Shown: positions 41,608 through 49,922 of the stretch, in pieces
Position numbering within the stretch: the stretch's first letter is position 1
Layout: every line of letters starts with the position of its first letter
Source: Chloroflexus islandicus
Lineage (GTDB): Bacteria; Chloroflexota; Chloroflexia; Chloroflexales; Chloroflexaceae
Direction of reading: 5' to 3'
Assembly: GCF_001650695.1 (NCBI RefSeq)
Contig: NZ_LWQS01000061.1
Location: forward strand, 1 to 49,922
Length of the DNA: 49,922 bases
The notes under the pieces: generated by a model
What the model saw: only the letters and a program-made list of their open reading frames with translations
Told to the model about the DNA's origin: nothing
The model's database searches: none
Made by a program: the position numbers and the translations under genes

Positions 41608-44600
41608 CTACCGCCACTGTTGCAACCGCGCCGCCCAATCGCGCCCCGCCCGGCGCAATTGCTCTTGTTGCCGTTCCAACACGACGTAAGCCAGCAACAT
41701 CAGCAACCCCAGCAATCCCAACAAGAGCCACTGATTAAGCAGACGTGCCGCATTGGCCGCTAGCCACAACACACCCAACACAAAACTGGCAATCCCCCCG
41801 ACAAACGGCACTCGCAAGCGCGCCAGCGCGCCGTAGGCGGCTACCAGCAGTGACTCGCCGCCGACCAGCAGGATGTAGCCGATATTGTTGGGCGATCCAG
41901 CCGCTTGGAGAAAGGTGGCGCCGAGCAAGACTGCGACACCACTGGTATCGATCACGCGGGCCAGTTGATCGTGGCGTTGGAAGTGACGGATCCCGTTCGC
42001 CAGCGCGAGCAGATAGACGCCGACCGGGATCACATAGAACTGCATCTCGCGCAGATCCCAGACGAGGAATTGGCCAAGGCTGGCGGCAACAAAGGCCGCG
42101 CCGGCCAGATAGGCGTACTCGCTGCGCCGTTCGCGCACCGTCGCCGTGGCCAAGACTACGCCGGCGTTGATCAATGCGACCACCAGCGCACGCAATTCCA
42201 GCATTGCGATCGCAACGGCAATCACTGTCGCCAGCAACGGCAACCAGAGTGTAGCGCGTTGCCAGATCGCCCCCAACGCCAACCGGCGCACGGCCCAGCC
42301 GGCCACCATAATCGGCGCCAGCGCCAACACCAACCACGCCGCCTGCCATGGCCCGGCCACCCCCGTCTGCGCCATCCAGCCGGCAAGGCTGCCGATGAAG
42401 GCAGTAACGCTCAACCCAGCGCCGATCTCGCTCTGCTCGAACACTGCGATCACGGCAATAATTAGCGCACAGAACAAGAACGGCAGCGCGAGACTGCTCA
42501 AGCTGCTGCTTGCGAGCAGCGCCAGCGCGATCAGGGTAGTCATACCGCCAATACCATAACTATCTACTCCGAGCGCGCGCACCGTTGCATCCATTCGCCA
42601 CCGGCGCCCGCCGGCGCCGCCAAGGCCAAGGATCGCCGCCGTGAGCAGCAGCGTCCACCCAATCACCGGCGCATTGTGGGGGAAGAGCCAGTTGGCGATA
42701 CCGCCCACTGTGACCACCAATTGCACCACTGCGAGACTCATGATCCGCCAGCGCCGGTAGGCTGCTGCACCGAGCGCCAGAATGACGGTCGCACCGCCGG
42801 CGGCCAAGGGTAGATTGGCAGCACGTGCCGGCGCTGCCAGCGCTGCCAGCAACGCCGGCACCGGCAACGCCAGCGCCATCGCCAAGGCCAACTGCGCATA
42901 CGGACGGTCAAACTGCGGCCAGCGACGCAGGATCAGCGCCATCGCGCCAGCGCCAGCGCTCAGCGGCAACGCCAGCACTGCAAGCGCATCCAGCTCGCCT
43001 TCCCAACGCAGAAACTCGCCGGCCACCGCCAGCAGCCACGCCCACGCGAGCATGAACGCCGCCGGATAGCCAAGCTGCCAGCGTTGCCAGATAACACTCA
43101 GCACCAGCCACACTGCGCTCGCAATGAGCGCGGCGCTCAGAGCGGCCAGACTCGGCTCAAAAAGCGCGCCAAGCAGCAACAACGTGCTGGTGCCGCCGAG
43201 CATTCCGCCCCAAAAGAGGGCCGGCAACGTCCAATATCTAAACGCACCGCGCCGGAGCAGACTGCCACCGAGTCCATAGCTGCTCGCCACCACCGTGCCG
43301 GCGAGGAGGTAGTGGTCAAACGTGTTCAGCCAGCCAAGCCGTTCGAGGCCACTCGCCACCACCGCCAACGCCGCGGTCAGACTCGCCAGCGCCCACACAC
43401 TGTTGCGCTCACGGAACGCATTCCAGCCGTAGAGCGCAGTTGCTAGCGCCAGCGCCGGTATGCGCAAGGCCGGGTCAAGCCATGCGGTGATGAAGGCCCC
43501 CAACGCGATCAACGCCGCCCCCATCCAACGCAACACTGGCGGGGCATAGCTGATGCGCCCGCTGAACGGCGCTGCGTGCAAGGCAAAGCCAACGCCGCCA
43601 ATAAGCAGCGTGACCAGCCCGCGCTGGCCCCACGGCTCAACCAACGACACCGACCATGCGGTCAGCAAGCCAATTGCAAGCCCCAACACCACACTGCCGG
43701 CCAACGCGCGGTTGGGTTGCAGCAGCACCAGCCGCCCGCGTTCGAGCAGCCCAATCACCACCCCACCGGCTAGCAGCAGCAACGGATAGCTCTGGCCGAT
43801 AGCCGTTCGATCGAGTACACTCAACAGCACAACCATCAGCAATAGCGGCGCGATGGCCAACAACGGCGTCGCATACGCCTGCCCGCGCCGCTCAACCAGC
43901 GCCGCCATCCCCACATACCCCAACAAGAGGGCGGCAAAGCTCAGATTCACCCAGCGCAGGCCAAGATCGGGCAGAGCCGACCCGATCAACACCGCCACCG
44001 GCAACGTCAGCGCCATCGCCCACATCCAGCGCGGTTGCCGTTCGATCCACGCCGCAACCGTGCTGAACGCGCTGCCCAAACCAAACGCGATCATCGCCGG
44101 CAAGGCCTCGCTTGCCGTTGGCGCGGCGGCGAAGAGGCTCAGGCTGACCAACAACGATAGCGGCGGGCCTGCCCACTCGACAATCCGCGGCCCCAACGCG
44201 AGCGGAGCCGCGCTGCTGCGGGCCAACCGGCGGGCCACCAACAGCGCGATAAACCACAACCCAAATGCCCACACCGACTGCCAGCGGGTAGCGACCTCCC
44301 ACTGCCAAAACGCGCTACCCAACGCGCCAACCGCAGCAGCACTAGCCGCCACGCTGTAGAACACGCGGCGGGTGGCATAGGCGCCGACGATGTAGAGCAG
44401 CAGGCTCAAGCTACTCACCGTTAGCAAGGCCGTATCGGTATCGAGATTGAGCAAGCCGGGCCGGGTGAAAGAGAAGATAACGATCGGCACCAACAGCGCC
44501 GCCACTGAACTGAGATTGCGTCCAGCGGCAGCAAAGCCTTCCCGCCGCTCGACCCAGCGCCCCAGCCCCCACAACCCGCCAGTCAAGATGGCCAATATCC

Positions 44601-45213
44601 CCACTTGGACAATCGGCGGGAAGCTGTTCCAGTTAAAGATCACCAGCACCAAACTGGAAATAACCACCAAAAACGCACCGATCACCAACAGCATCCGGCG
44701 CGTACCGAGCGAGAGCAGGGCGGCAAAGATTGGCGGAATCCGGTCGGCCCGTGATGGTTGGGAAGGGAGCGGTGGCGACGGCGGTGCGCTAGCCGGCGTA
44801 ACCGGTTCGGCGGTAACTGGCGACGACGGCGCCATACTCGACGGCGCAACCGCCGGTTCAGGCGCAGCCGGCATCATGCTCGGCGGCACAATCGACGGGG
44901 TTGCAACCGGTGTGACCGGTTGCGCAACCGCAGGCTCAGGCAACGGTTCGGGCGGATTTGGCGCTGGCGGCGCAGAGCGAACATCTGCCGGCGCCGTAGC
45001 GCCCTGTTTCTGCAACAGCAAGAGCACTTGCTCGGCGGTAGCGGCATCAATTTGTTTCGTTTGCAACCAAAAACGCACCAACTGAGCGAATTGATCCTCC
45101 GGTTTGATCTTAAAACCCGTCGCCATCATTCCCATGCCAAATCCGACGCCCCATGCGGTGAGTAATAGTGGCAATAGGCAACATAAGACCAGCAAGATCA
45201 AACTATTATCCAT
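41608..45213 (-). CDS. Very large polytopic membrane protein (SCO7613/DUF2157-like)
   Basis: The 1201-residue protein starts with one membrane helix and a short helical segment (DQFAQLVRFWLQTKQIDAATAEQVLLLLQKQG), then a Pro/Ala-rich linker of about 90 residues. More than thirty hydrophobic segments follow. The first of these reads RRMLLVIGAFLVVISSLVLVIFNWNSFPP, the pattern seen at the start of DUF2157 and SCO7613-type membrane proteins. The function of such proteins is unknown. ATG at 45213 follows CGGAGTGCTGC; a longer frame to 45294 would add 27 unlikely residues. No partner gene is adjacent. Confidence 0.78.
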   Translation of the reverse strand: MDNSLILLVLCCLLPLLLTAWGVGFGMGMMATGFKIKPEDQFAQLVRFWLQTKQIDAATAEQVLLLLQKQGATAPADVRSAPPAPNPPEPLPEPAVAQPVTPVATPSIVPPSMMPAAPEPAVAPSSMAPSSPVTAEPVTPASAPPSPPLPSQPSRADRIPPIFAALLSLGTRRMLLVIGAFLVVISSLVLVIFNWNSFPPIVQVGILAILTGGLWGLGRWVERREGFAAAGRNLSSVAALLVPIVIFSFTRPGLLNLDTDTALLTVSSLSLLLYIVGAYATRRVFYSVAASAAAVGALGSAFWQWEVATRWQSVWAFGLWFIALLVARRLARSSAAPLALGPRIVEWAGPPLSLLVSLSLFAAAPTASEALPAMIAFGLGSAFSTVAAWIERQPRWMWAMALTLPVAVLIGSALPDLGLRWVNLSFAALLLGYVGMAALVERRGQAYATPLLAIAPLLLMVVLLSVLDRTAIGQSYPLLLLAGGVVIGLLERGRLVLLQPNRALAGSVVLGLAIGLLTAWSVSLVEPWGQRGLVTLLIGGVGFALHAAPFSGRISYAPPVLRWMGAALIALGAFITAWLDPALRIPALALATALYGWNAFRERNSVWALASLTAALAVVASGLERLGWLNTFDHYLLAGTVVASSYGLGGSLLRRGAFRYWTLPALFWGGMLGGTSTLLLLGALFEPSLAALSAALIASAVWLVLSVIWQRWQLGYPAAFMLAWAWLLAVAGEFLRWEGELDALAVLALPLSAGAGAMALILRRWPQFDRPYAQLALAMALALPVPALLAALAAPARAANLPLAAGGATVILALGAAAYRRWRIMSLAVVQLVVTVGGIANWLFPHNAPVIGWTLLLTAAILGLGGAGGRRWRMDATVRALGVDSYGIGGMTTLIALALLASSSLSSLALPFLFCALIIAVIAVFEQSEIGAGLSVTAFIGSLAGWMAQTGVAGPWQAAWLVLALAPIMVAGWAVRRLALGAIWQRATLWLPLLATVIAVAIAMLELRALVVALINAGVVLATATVRERRSEYAYLAGAAFVAASLGQFLVWDLREMQFYVIPVGVYLLALANGIRHFQRHDQLARVIDTSGVAVLLGATFLQAAGSPNNIGYILLVGGESLLVAAYGALARLRVPFVGGIASFVLGVLWLAANAARLLNQWLLLGLLGLLMLLAYVVLERQQEQLRRAGRDWAARLQQWR

Positions 45214-45338
45214 GCAGCACTCCGGGCGTGACAACCGGTACAATAAACCTATCATAGCAGACGGAAACCGCTGAAACGGTAACATTTTTTGCAAAATTTT
45301 TGGGCAGGTGGAAGAGGGGGGTGCGCGTGGCCTCTGGT

Positions 45339-45632
45339 CATTGCGCGGGTGCGCAGCGCCTGTGGCAATCTCCCCCTTCGGCGGGCAGGCTCCGCTCCCG
45401 TGCTCGTGGGGGATTGCTTCGCCGCGTGTGGGCAGAGCATCGCTCTGCCCCTACCGTCCGGCTCGCAATGACAGGGGTTATCTGCCATTGCGCGGGTGCG
45501 CAGCGCCCGTGGCAATCTCCGCCTTCGGCGGGCAGGCTCCGCTCCCGTGCTTGTGGGGGATTGCTTCGCCGCGTGTGGGCAGAGCATCGCTCTGCCCCTA
45601 CCGTCCGGCTCGCAATGACAGGCGGGGAGTGC
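45339..45632. repeat. 147-bp tandem duplication of nested hairpin repeats
   Basis: Two near-identical copies start CATTGCGCGGGTGCGCAGCGCC at 45339 and 45486, split here as CATTGCGCGG plus GTGCGCAGCGCC. Each runs from a CATTGCG...GGCAATCTCC left half to a GGGGATTGCTTCGCCG...GGCTCGCAATGACAGG right half. Inside the right half sits another perfect palindrome, GGGCAGAGC-ATC-GCTCTGCCC, of the family found between eno and gltA. No gene is supported between 45214 and 45764. Confidence 0.88.
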
Positions 45633-45764
45633 GCAACCCTTGCTCCCCCAACGATCGAGCGGGTGAATCTCCCCGACGAACGGTAAACATCTCTCCCTAG
45701 CAAGTGATTATATCAAGTGAATATCATCATCATATCTAGCAAAACATACCCAAGCGAGGCAAGC

Positions 45765-45911
45765 ATGCAACAAGAGCGGATCTCTTCCATTTCACGACCG
45801 GCCACCCGGTTTGAAATGCCTTACCGGCTAGCGCAGTTTTTGGCCGTCCTGATCACGATTAGCGCGATGTTGGGTGTCGCAGCGGCCTGTAACGCGATCG
45901 CCGGTGTCTAA
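45765..45911 (+). CDS. 48-residue single-pass membrane microprotein
   Basis: I do not recognise this protein. It has a polar N-terminus (MQQERISSISRPATRFEMP) and one membrane helix (YRLAQFLAVLITISAMLGVAAA) followed by CNAIAGV. ATG at 45765 follows an AGCGAGGCAAGC ribosome-site-like stretch; the frame extends to 45717 but without a better start. A strong intrinsic terminator begins 26 bases after the stop and no other gene lies between the repeat block and that terminator. This suggests the short region is expressed in its own right. Confidence 0.55.
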   Translation: MQQERISSISRPATRFEMPYRLAQFLAVLITISAMLGVAAACNAIAGV

Positions 45912-45936
45912 GTTCGCATATCACTCGTCCCTGCGT

Positions 45937-45971
45937 AAAAACGATGCGGCATGATGCCGCATCGTTTTTTT
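45937..45971 (+). terminator. Strong intrinsic terminator
   Basis: AAAACGATGCGGC and GCCGCATCGTTTT form a perfect 13-bp stem with loop ATGAT, ending in seven T residues. It is the clearest rho-independent terminator in the window. It ends the transcript of the 48-aa gene and insulates the sucA promoter that begins four bases later. Confidence 0.9.
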
Positions 45972-45974
45972 GCC

Positions 45975-46005
45975 TTGAAACGCTATGCAGCCGGCGTGGT
46001 ACAAT
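45975..46005 (+). promoter_or_regulatory. Promoter of sucA (TTGAAA, extended -10 TGGTACAAT)
   Basis: TTGAAA (45975-45980) is followed after 19 bp by TACAAT (46000-46005), with TGG in front giving the extended form. The leader is about 100 bases and AT-rich. The extended box is identical to that before gltA. Confidence 0.65.
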
Positions 46006-46110
46006 AAAGAACAGGAACGTACCAAATGGTGCTTCGCAACCATTATTATTTGTGATTTTAATAACAAAAAACTGGCAACCAACCATCTGCAACCAAGGAG
46101 CGGGCGAGGC

Positions 46111-48936
46111 ATGAACGAATGGAACGGCTTCTACGGCCCCAACGCCGGCTATCTGATCGAGTTGTACGAGCGCTACTGCGCCGATCCCAATTCGGTCGAT
46201 GAGGCAACGCGGGCCTTTTTTGCCCAATGGACGCCGCCCGGCGTAAGCGCGGCCCCGACCGGTGAGACTGGCCAACCACCGCTCGACGTGACCCGCATCG
46301 TCGGTGCGGCGCGCTTGATCCGCTACATCCGTGAATTGGGCCATCTGGCGGCCCGGATCGATCCGCTCGGCAGCGACCCACCCGGCGACCCCGGCCTCGA
46401 ACTGGCTACGCACGGCGTGACGCAGGCCGATTTGGCTGCACTGCCGGCCCATATCGTGCGCGGGCCGATCGCGTCTCAGGTGCGCAATGCCGCTGAAGGC
46501 GTCGAGCGGTTGCGGCAAGCCTATTCCGGCTCGATCGGCTATGAGACCGACCAGATTCAGGATTACCGCGAGCGGGCATGGATCCGCGAAGCCGCTGAGG
46601 ATCGCCGCTTCTTTGGCGGGCTTGACGCCGAGCGCCAGCGTGAATTGCTCGACCGCCTGACTGAAGTTGAGACCTTCGAGCGGTTTTTGCATAAGACCTT
46701 CCCCGGCCAGAAGCGATTTTCGATCGAGGGGTGCGATATGCTCATCCCGATGATCGATGCGATTATCCGCAATGCGGCAGTGGCCGGGACGAAAGAGGTC
46801 GTAATCGGCATGGCCCACCGTGGCCGGCTCAATGTGCTGGCCCATATCCTTGGCAAGCCCTATTCGATGATCTTGACCGAGTTTCACTCGCCTGACTATA
46901 CCAAAGATACGTATGACGGCTGGACGGGCGATGTGAAGTACCATCTCGGCGCGCGCAAAGCCTATCGCGAGAGCGGGATCGCCGAGATGCCGATTACGCT
47001 GGTACCAAACCCCAGCCACCTTGAGTTTATCAATCCGGTGGTCGAAGGCCGCGCTCGCGCCGCGCAAGAGCGCCGCAACCGGCCCGGCTTCCCCGAAGAA
47101 GATGAGAAGGAGTCGTTGGCGATCTTGATCCACGGTGACGCTGCCTTCCCCGGCCAAGGGATTGTCGCCGAGACGCTCAACCTCTCGCGCTTGAAGGGGT
47201 ATCACATCGGCGGTACGATTCACATCATTATCAACAACCAAATCGGCTTTACCACCGATAGCAACGACTCGCGTTCGACCCTCTATGCCAGCGATCTGGC
47301 GCGCGGCCTTGAAATTCCGGTGGTGCATGTCAATGCCGATGATGTCGAAGCCTGCGTCGCCGCCGCTCGCATGGCCTCGGCCTACCGCGAGAAGTTCCAG
47401 AAGGATTTCTTGATCGACCTTGTCGGCTACCGGCGGTGGGGGCACAACGAAGGCGATGAGCCAGAGTTTACCCAGCCCAAGATGTACGAGCGGATCCGCA
47501 ACCATCCGACGGTGCGCGAGATTTGGGCCCGCGAGCTCGAACGGCGCGGGATCATCACTCGCGAAGAGGCGCAAGCGCGGGTTGATGCGGTGATGAACAA
47601 GTTGCAGCAGGCGTTCGAGAAGGTACGCGAACGGCAGCGGCTCGCCGCGATGTTGCCGCCGGCGCCGCCGCCTGCCAATCCGCTGCCGCCGCGCCGCCCG
47701 CCGATCTTCGCCCGCCCGGTCTCGGCCAAGACGTTGCTCGAACTCAACGAGGCGCTGCTCGACCGGCCCGAAGACTTCACCGTTCATCCCAAACTCGAAC
47801 GCACGTTGCAGCGCCGCCGGCAAGCGATCTACGAAGAGAACGGCATCGACTGGGGCCACGCCGAGGCGTTGGCCTTTGCTAGCATTCTCGCCGATGGCAC
47901 CCCCATCCGGCTGACCGGCCAAGACAGCGAGCGCGGCACCTTTAGCCATCGCCACGCAGTGCTGCACGATGTCACCACTGGCGCACGATTCATCCCGCTG
48001 CACGCAATTCCGCAGGCGCGCGCTTCGTTTGCCGTCTATAACAGCCCGCTTTCAGAAGCTTCGGTGTTGGGCTTTGAGTATGGCTACAGTTCGCATGCAC
48101 CCGACACGCTAGTGCTGTGGGAGGCGCAGTTTGGCGATTTTGCCAACGGCGCGCAGGTGATCATTGACCAGTTTATCGTCAGCGGCCATGCCAAGTGGGG
48201 CCAGAACCCTTCATTGGTGATGCTGTTGCCGCACGGCTACGAGGGCCAAGGCCCCGAACACTCAAGCGCGCGCCTTGAGCGGTTTTTGCAACTGGCCGCC
48301 AACGATAACATTCGCGTCGCCAACTGCACGACCGCCGCGCAGTACTTCCATCTGTTGCGCTATCAGGCCGCTTCGTTGTACGCCGATCCCAAACCGCTGA
48401 TCGTGCTGACCCCCAAGAGTTTGTTGCGCCACCCGCGCAGCAGCTCATCGTTGCGCGATCTGACCGACAGCCGCTTCCAGCCGGTGTTGGGGTTGGGCGC
48501 TGAAGCGCCGGCGCCGGAAGGTGTGACCCGTGTGATCTTGTGCTCAGGGAAGGTGGCGATCGATCTGATTTCCAGCGCCGAATGGGAGAAGACCGGCGGC
48601 AGAGCCGATCTGTTGCGGCTAGAGCTGCTCTATCCCTTCCCGGCAGACGAGTTGCGCGCAGCGCTGCAACGCTACCCCAACCTGCACGAGGTGGTTTGGC
48701 TGCAAGAAGAGCCGCAGAATATGGGAGCATGGACATTCGTTTGGCCGCGGTTGCAGCAGTTGTTGCCGGCTGGTGTGAAGCTGCGCTACGTGGGCCGGGC
48801 CGAGTCAGCCAGCCCCGCCGAGGGTCTACATAGCATTCACGTGCGCGAACAGGCCCGCATTCTGCGTGAAGCGGTGGCCGACCTGCCGGAAGCGCCTACG
48901 CCGGCGGTGACCGGGGAAGAGTCGCTGGCGCGGTAG
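46111..48936 (+). CDS. sucA: 2-oxoglutarate dehydrogenase E1 component
   Basis: This is the TPP-dependent decarboxylase of the 2-oxoglutarate dehydrogenase complex. The 941-residue length fits the family. The N-terminal [21 protein letters not shown] is the E2-binding helix region. Then come [35 protein letters not shown] and [10 protein letters not shown] of the TPP/Mg site, [16 protein letters not shown]-type block, [32 protein letters not shown]-type block and [27 protein letters not shown] at 46111 is used: AAGGAG and GAGG lie upstream, and the open frame before it is not conserved in type. sucB follows after a repeat-filled 372-base gap. Confidence 0.97.
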   Translation: [941 protein letters not shown]

Positions 48937-48978
48937 GGGATGTACGTATGCCTGAGCGGGTGCTGGGCGCTTGGGGGG

Positions 48979-49175
48979 GAGATTGCTTCGCCGCGCGTGG
49001 ACAGAGCACCGCTCTGTCCCTACGCTCGGCTCGCAATGACATGGGCTATCTGTCATTGCGAGGGGGCGCAGCCCCCGAAGCAATCTCCTGCTTCAGCGGA
49101 ATCTATGCCTGAGGGGATGCAGGTCGTGCTCCGGGAGATTGCTTCGCCTCGCTCCGCTCGGCTCGCAATGACACA
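48979..49175. repeat. Hairpin repeat mosaic between sucA and sucB
   Basis: It contains right half GAGATTGCTTCGCCG...GGCTCGCAATGACA with the palindrome GGACAGAGC-ACC-GCTCTGTCC nested inside (48999-49019). Then a left half CATTGCGAGGGGGCGCAGCCCCCGAAGCAATCTCC follows (from about 49055, split as CATTGCGAGG plus the rest). A second right half ends near 49175. The same family fills 2803-3042 and 45339-45632. The remaining bases to 49308 show no gene. Confidence 0.85.
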
Positions 49176-49308
49176 GGGAGAGCGGCGGCTCGCAATGGCA
49201 TGCGGAGAGCAGAGTCGCAGCCGCACAGCAATCGCTTGAGCATATATCACGACAGTATGGGAATAGTCCATCCTAGGTCACGATAGATAAGTAGAGGTAG
49301 GTTACGGC

Positions 49309-49922
<614 letters not shown>

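Noticed and set aside
45300-45700. Several open frames of 110-130 codons in the repeat block
   Set aside because: They exist in several frames and both strands because the repeats lack stop codons; no start signals or family motifs.
45859-48003. 714-codon open frame on the minus strand opposite sucA
   Set aside because: It is a high-GC shadow of sucA, with no recognisable motifs and no ribosome site, and it also crosses the intrinsic terminator and the sucA promoter.

Overview
The window is a high-GC bacterial chromosomal segment. It looks like a Chloroflexota genome of the class Chloroflexia (Chloroflexus-type). Three things suggest this: GT-C proteins of the TIGR03663 (Agl23-like) kind, a deoxyhypusine-synthase-like gene in a bacterium, and intergenic spaces full of hairpin repeats. 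The assignment is inference from gene content, not from a marker gene. The window ends in an almost pure poly-C run that looks like a sequencing or assembly artefact, so the right edge is probably a contig end.

Layout. 1-3050: a 36-bp-period hairpin array, an Agl23-like membrane glycosyltransferase and a mosaic repeat block. 3051-9918: a small hypothetical, an MFS transporter, tRNA-Val(CAC), polyphosphate kinase (ppk1), a DUF3095 protein overlapping the ppk1 3' end, and a secreted HELTH metallopeptidase. 9957-13283: glyA, a UPF0173 metallo-hydrolase, then a divergent thioredoxin/CsoR-family operon with a textbook promoter and operator, and a small winged-helix regulator. 13391-20512: a GH99/DUF5010-like lipoprotein, a two-component sodium/solute symporter (large subunit plus DUF4212), a deoxyhypusine-synthase-like enzyme, an alpha/beta hydrolase and a hydroxypyruvate-isomerase-like protein. 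20592-25764: a K+/H+ antiporter, phoU, enolase and citrate synthase. 25954-28923: a large membrane protein. 29052-36313: one probable seven-gene operon on the minus strand, with a promoter upstream of a Ser/Thr kinase. It encodes the kinase with a beta-propeller, a PP2C phosphatase, a vWA protein, a zinc-ribbon/FHA protein, a small protein, an arginase-family enzyme and an MFS transporter. 36570-41535: an FGGY (glycerol-kinase-like) kinase, tgt, a CvpA-like protein and gap. 41608-45213: a 1201-residue membrane protein. 45765-49922: a 48-aa membrane microprotein with its own terminator, sucA and the start of sucB.

How the genes work together. Central carbon metabolism is well represented: gap and eno for glycolysis, gltA, sucA and sucB for the TCA cycle, and glyA. 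They are scattered as single transcription units. Phosphate handling is represented by ppk1 and phoU. The most interesting system is the kinase/phosphatase/vWA/FHA operon. The kinase N-terminus carries three copies, and the phosphatase N-terminus one copy, of an acidic-GTRQ[I/M] motif whose Thr and +3 hydrophobic residue fit an FHA docking site. The FHA protein is encoded in the same operon. Second is the trxA/CsoR-type operon: the regulator keeps two cysteines but has Tyr where copper sensors have His, and a C5/G6 palindrome sits on the start site. Third, several genes (gap, eno, the symporter operon) share an extended -10 box followed directly by an inverted repeat, and two genes (the DHS-like gene and tgt) have leaders built of tandem hairpins.
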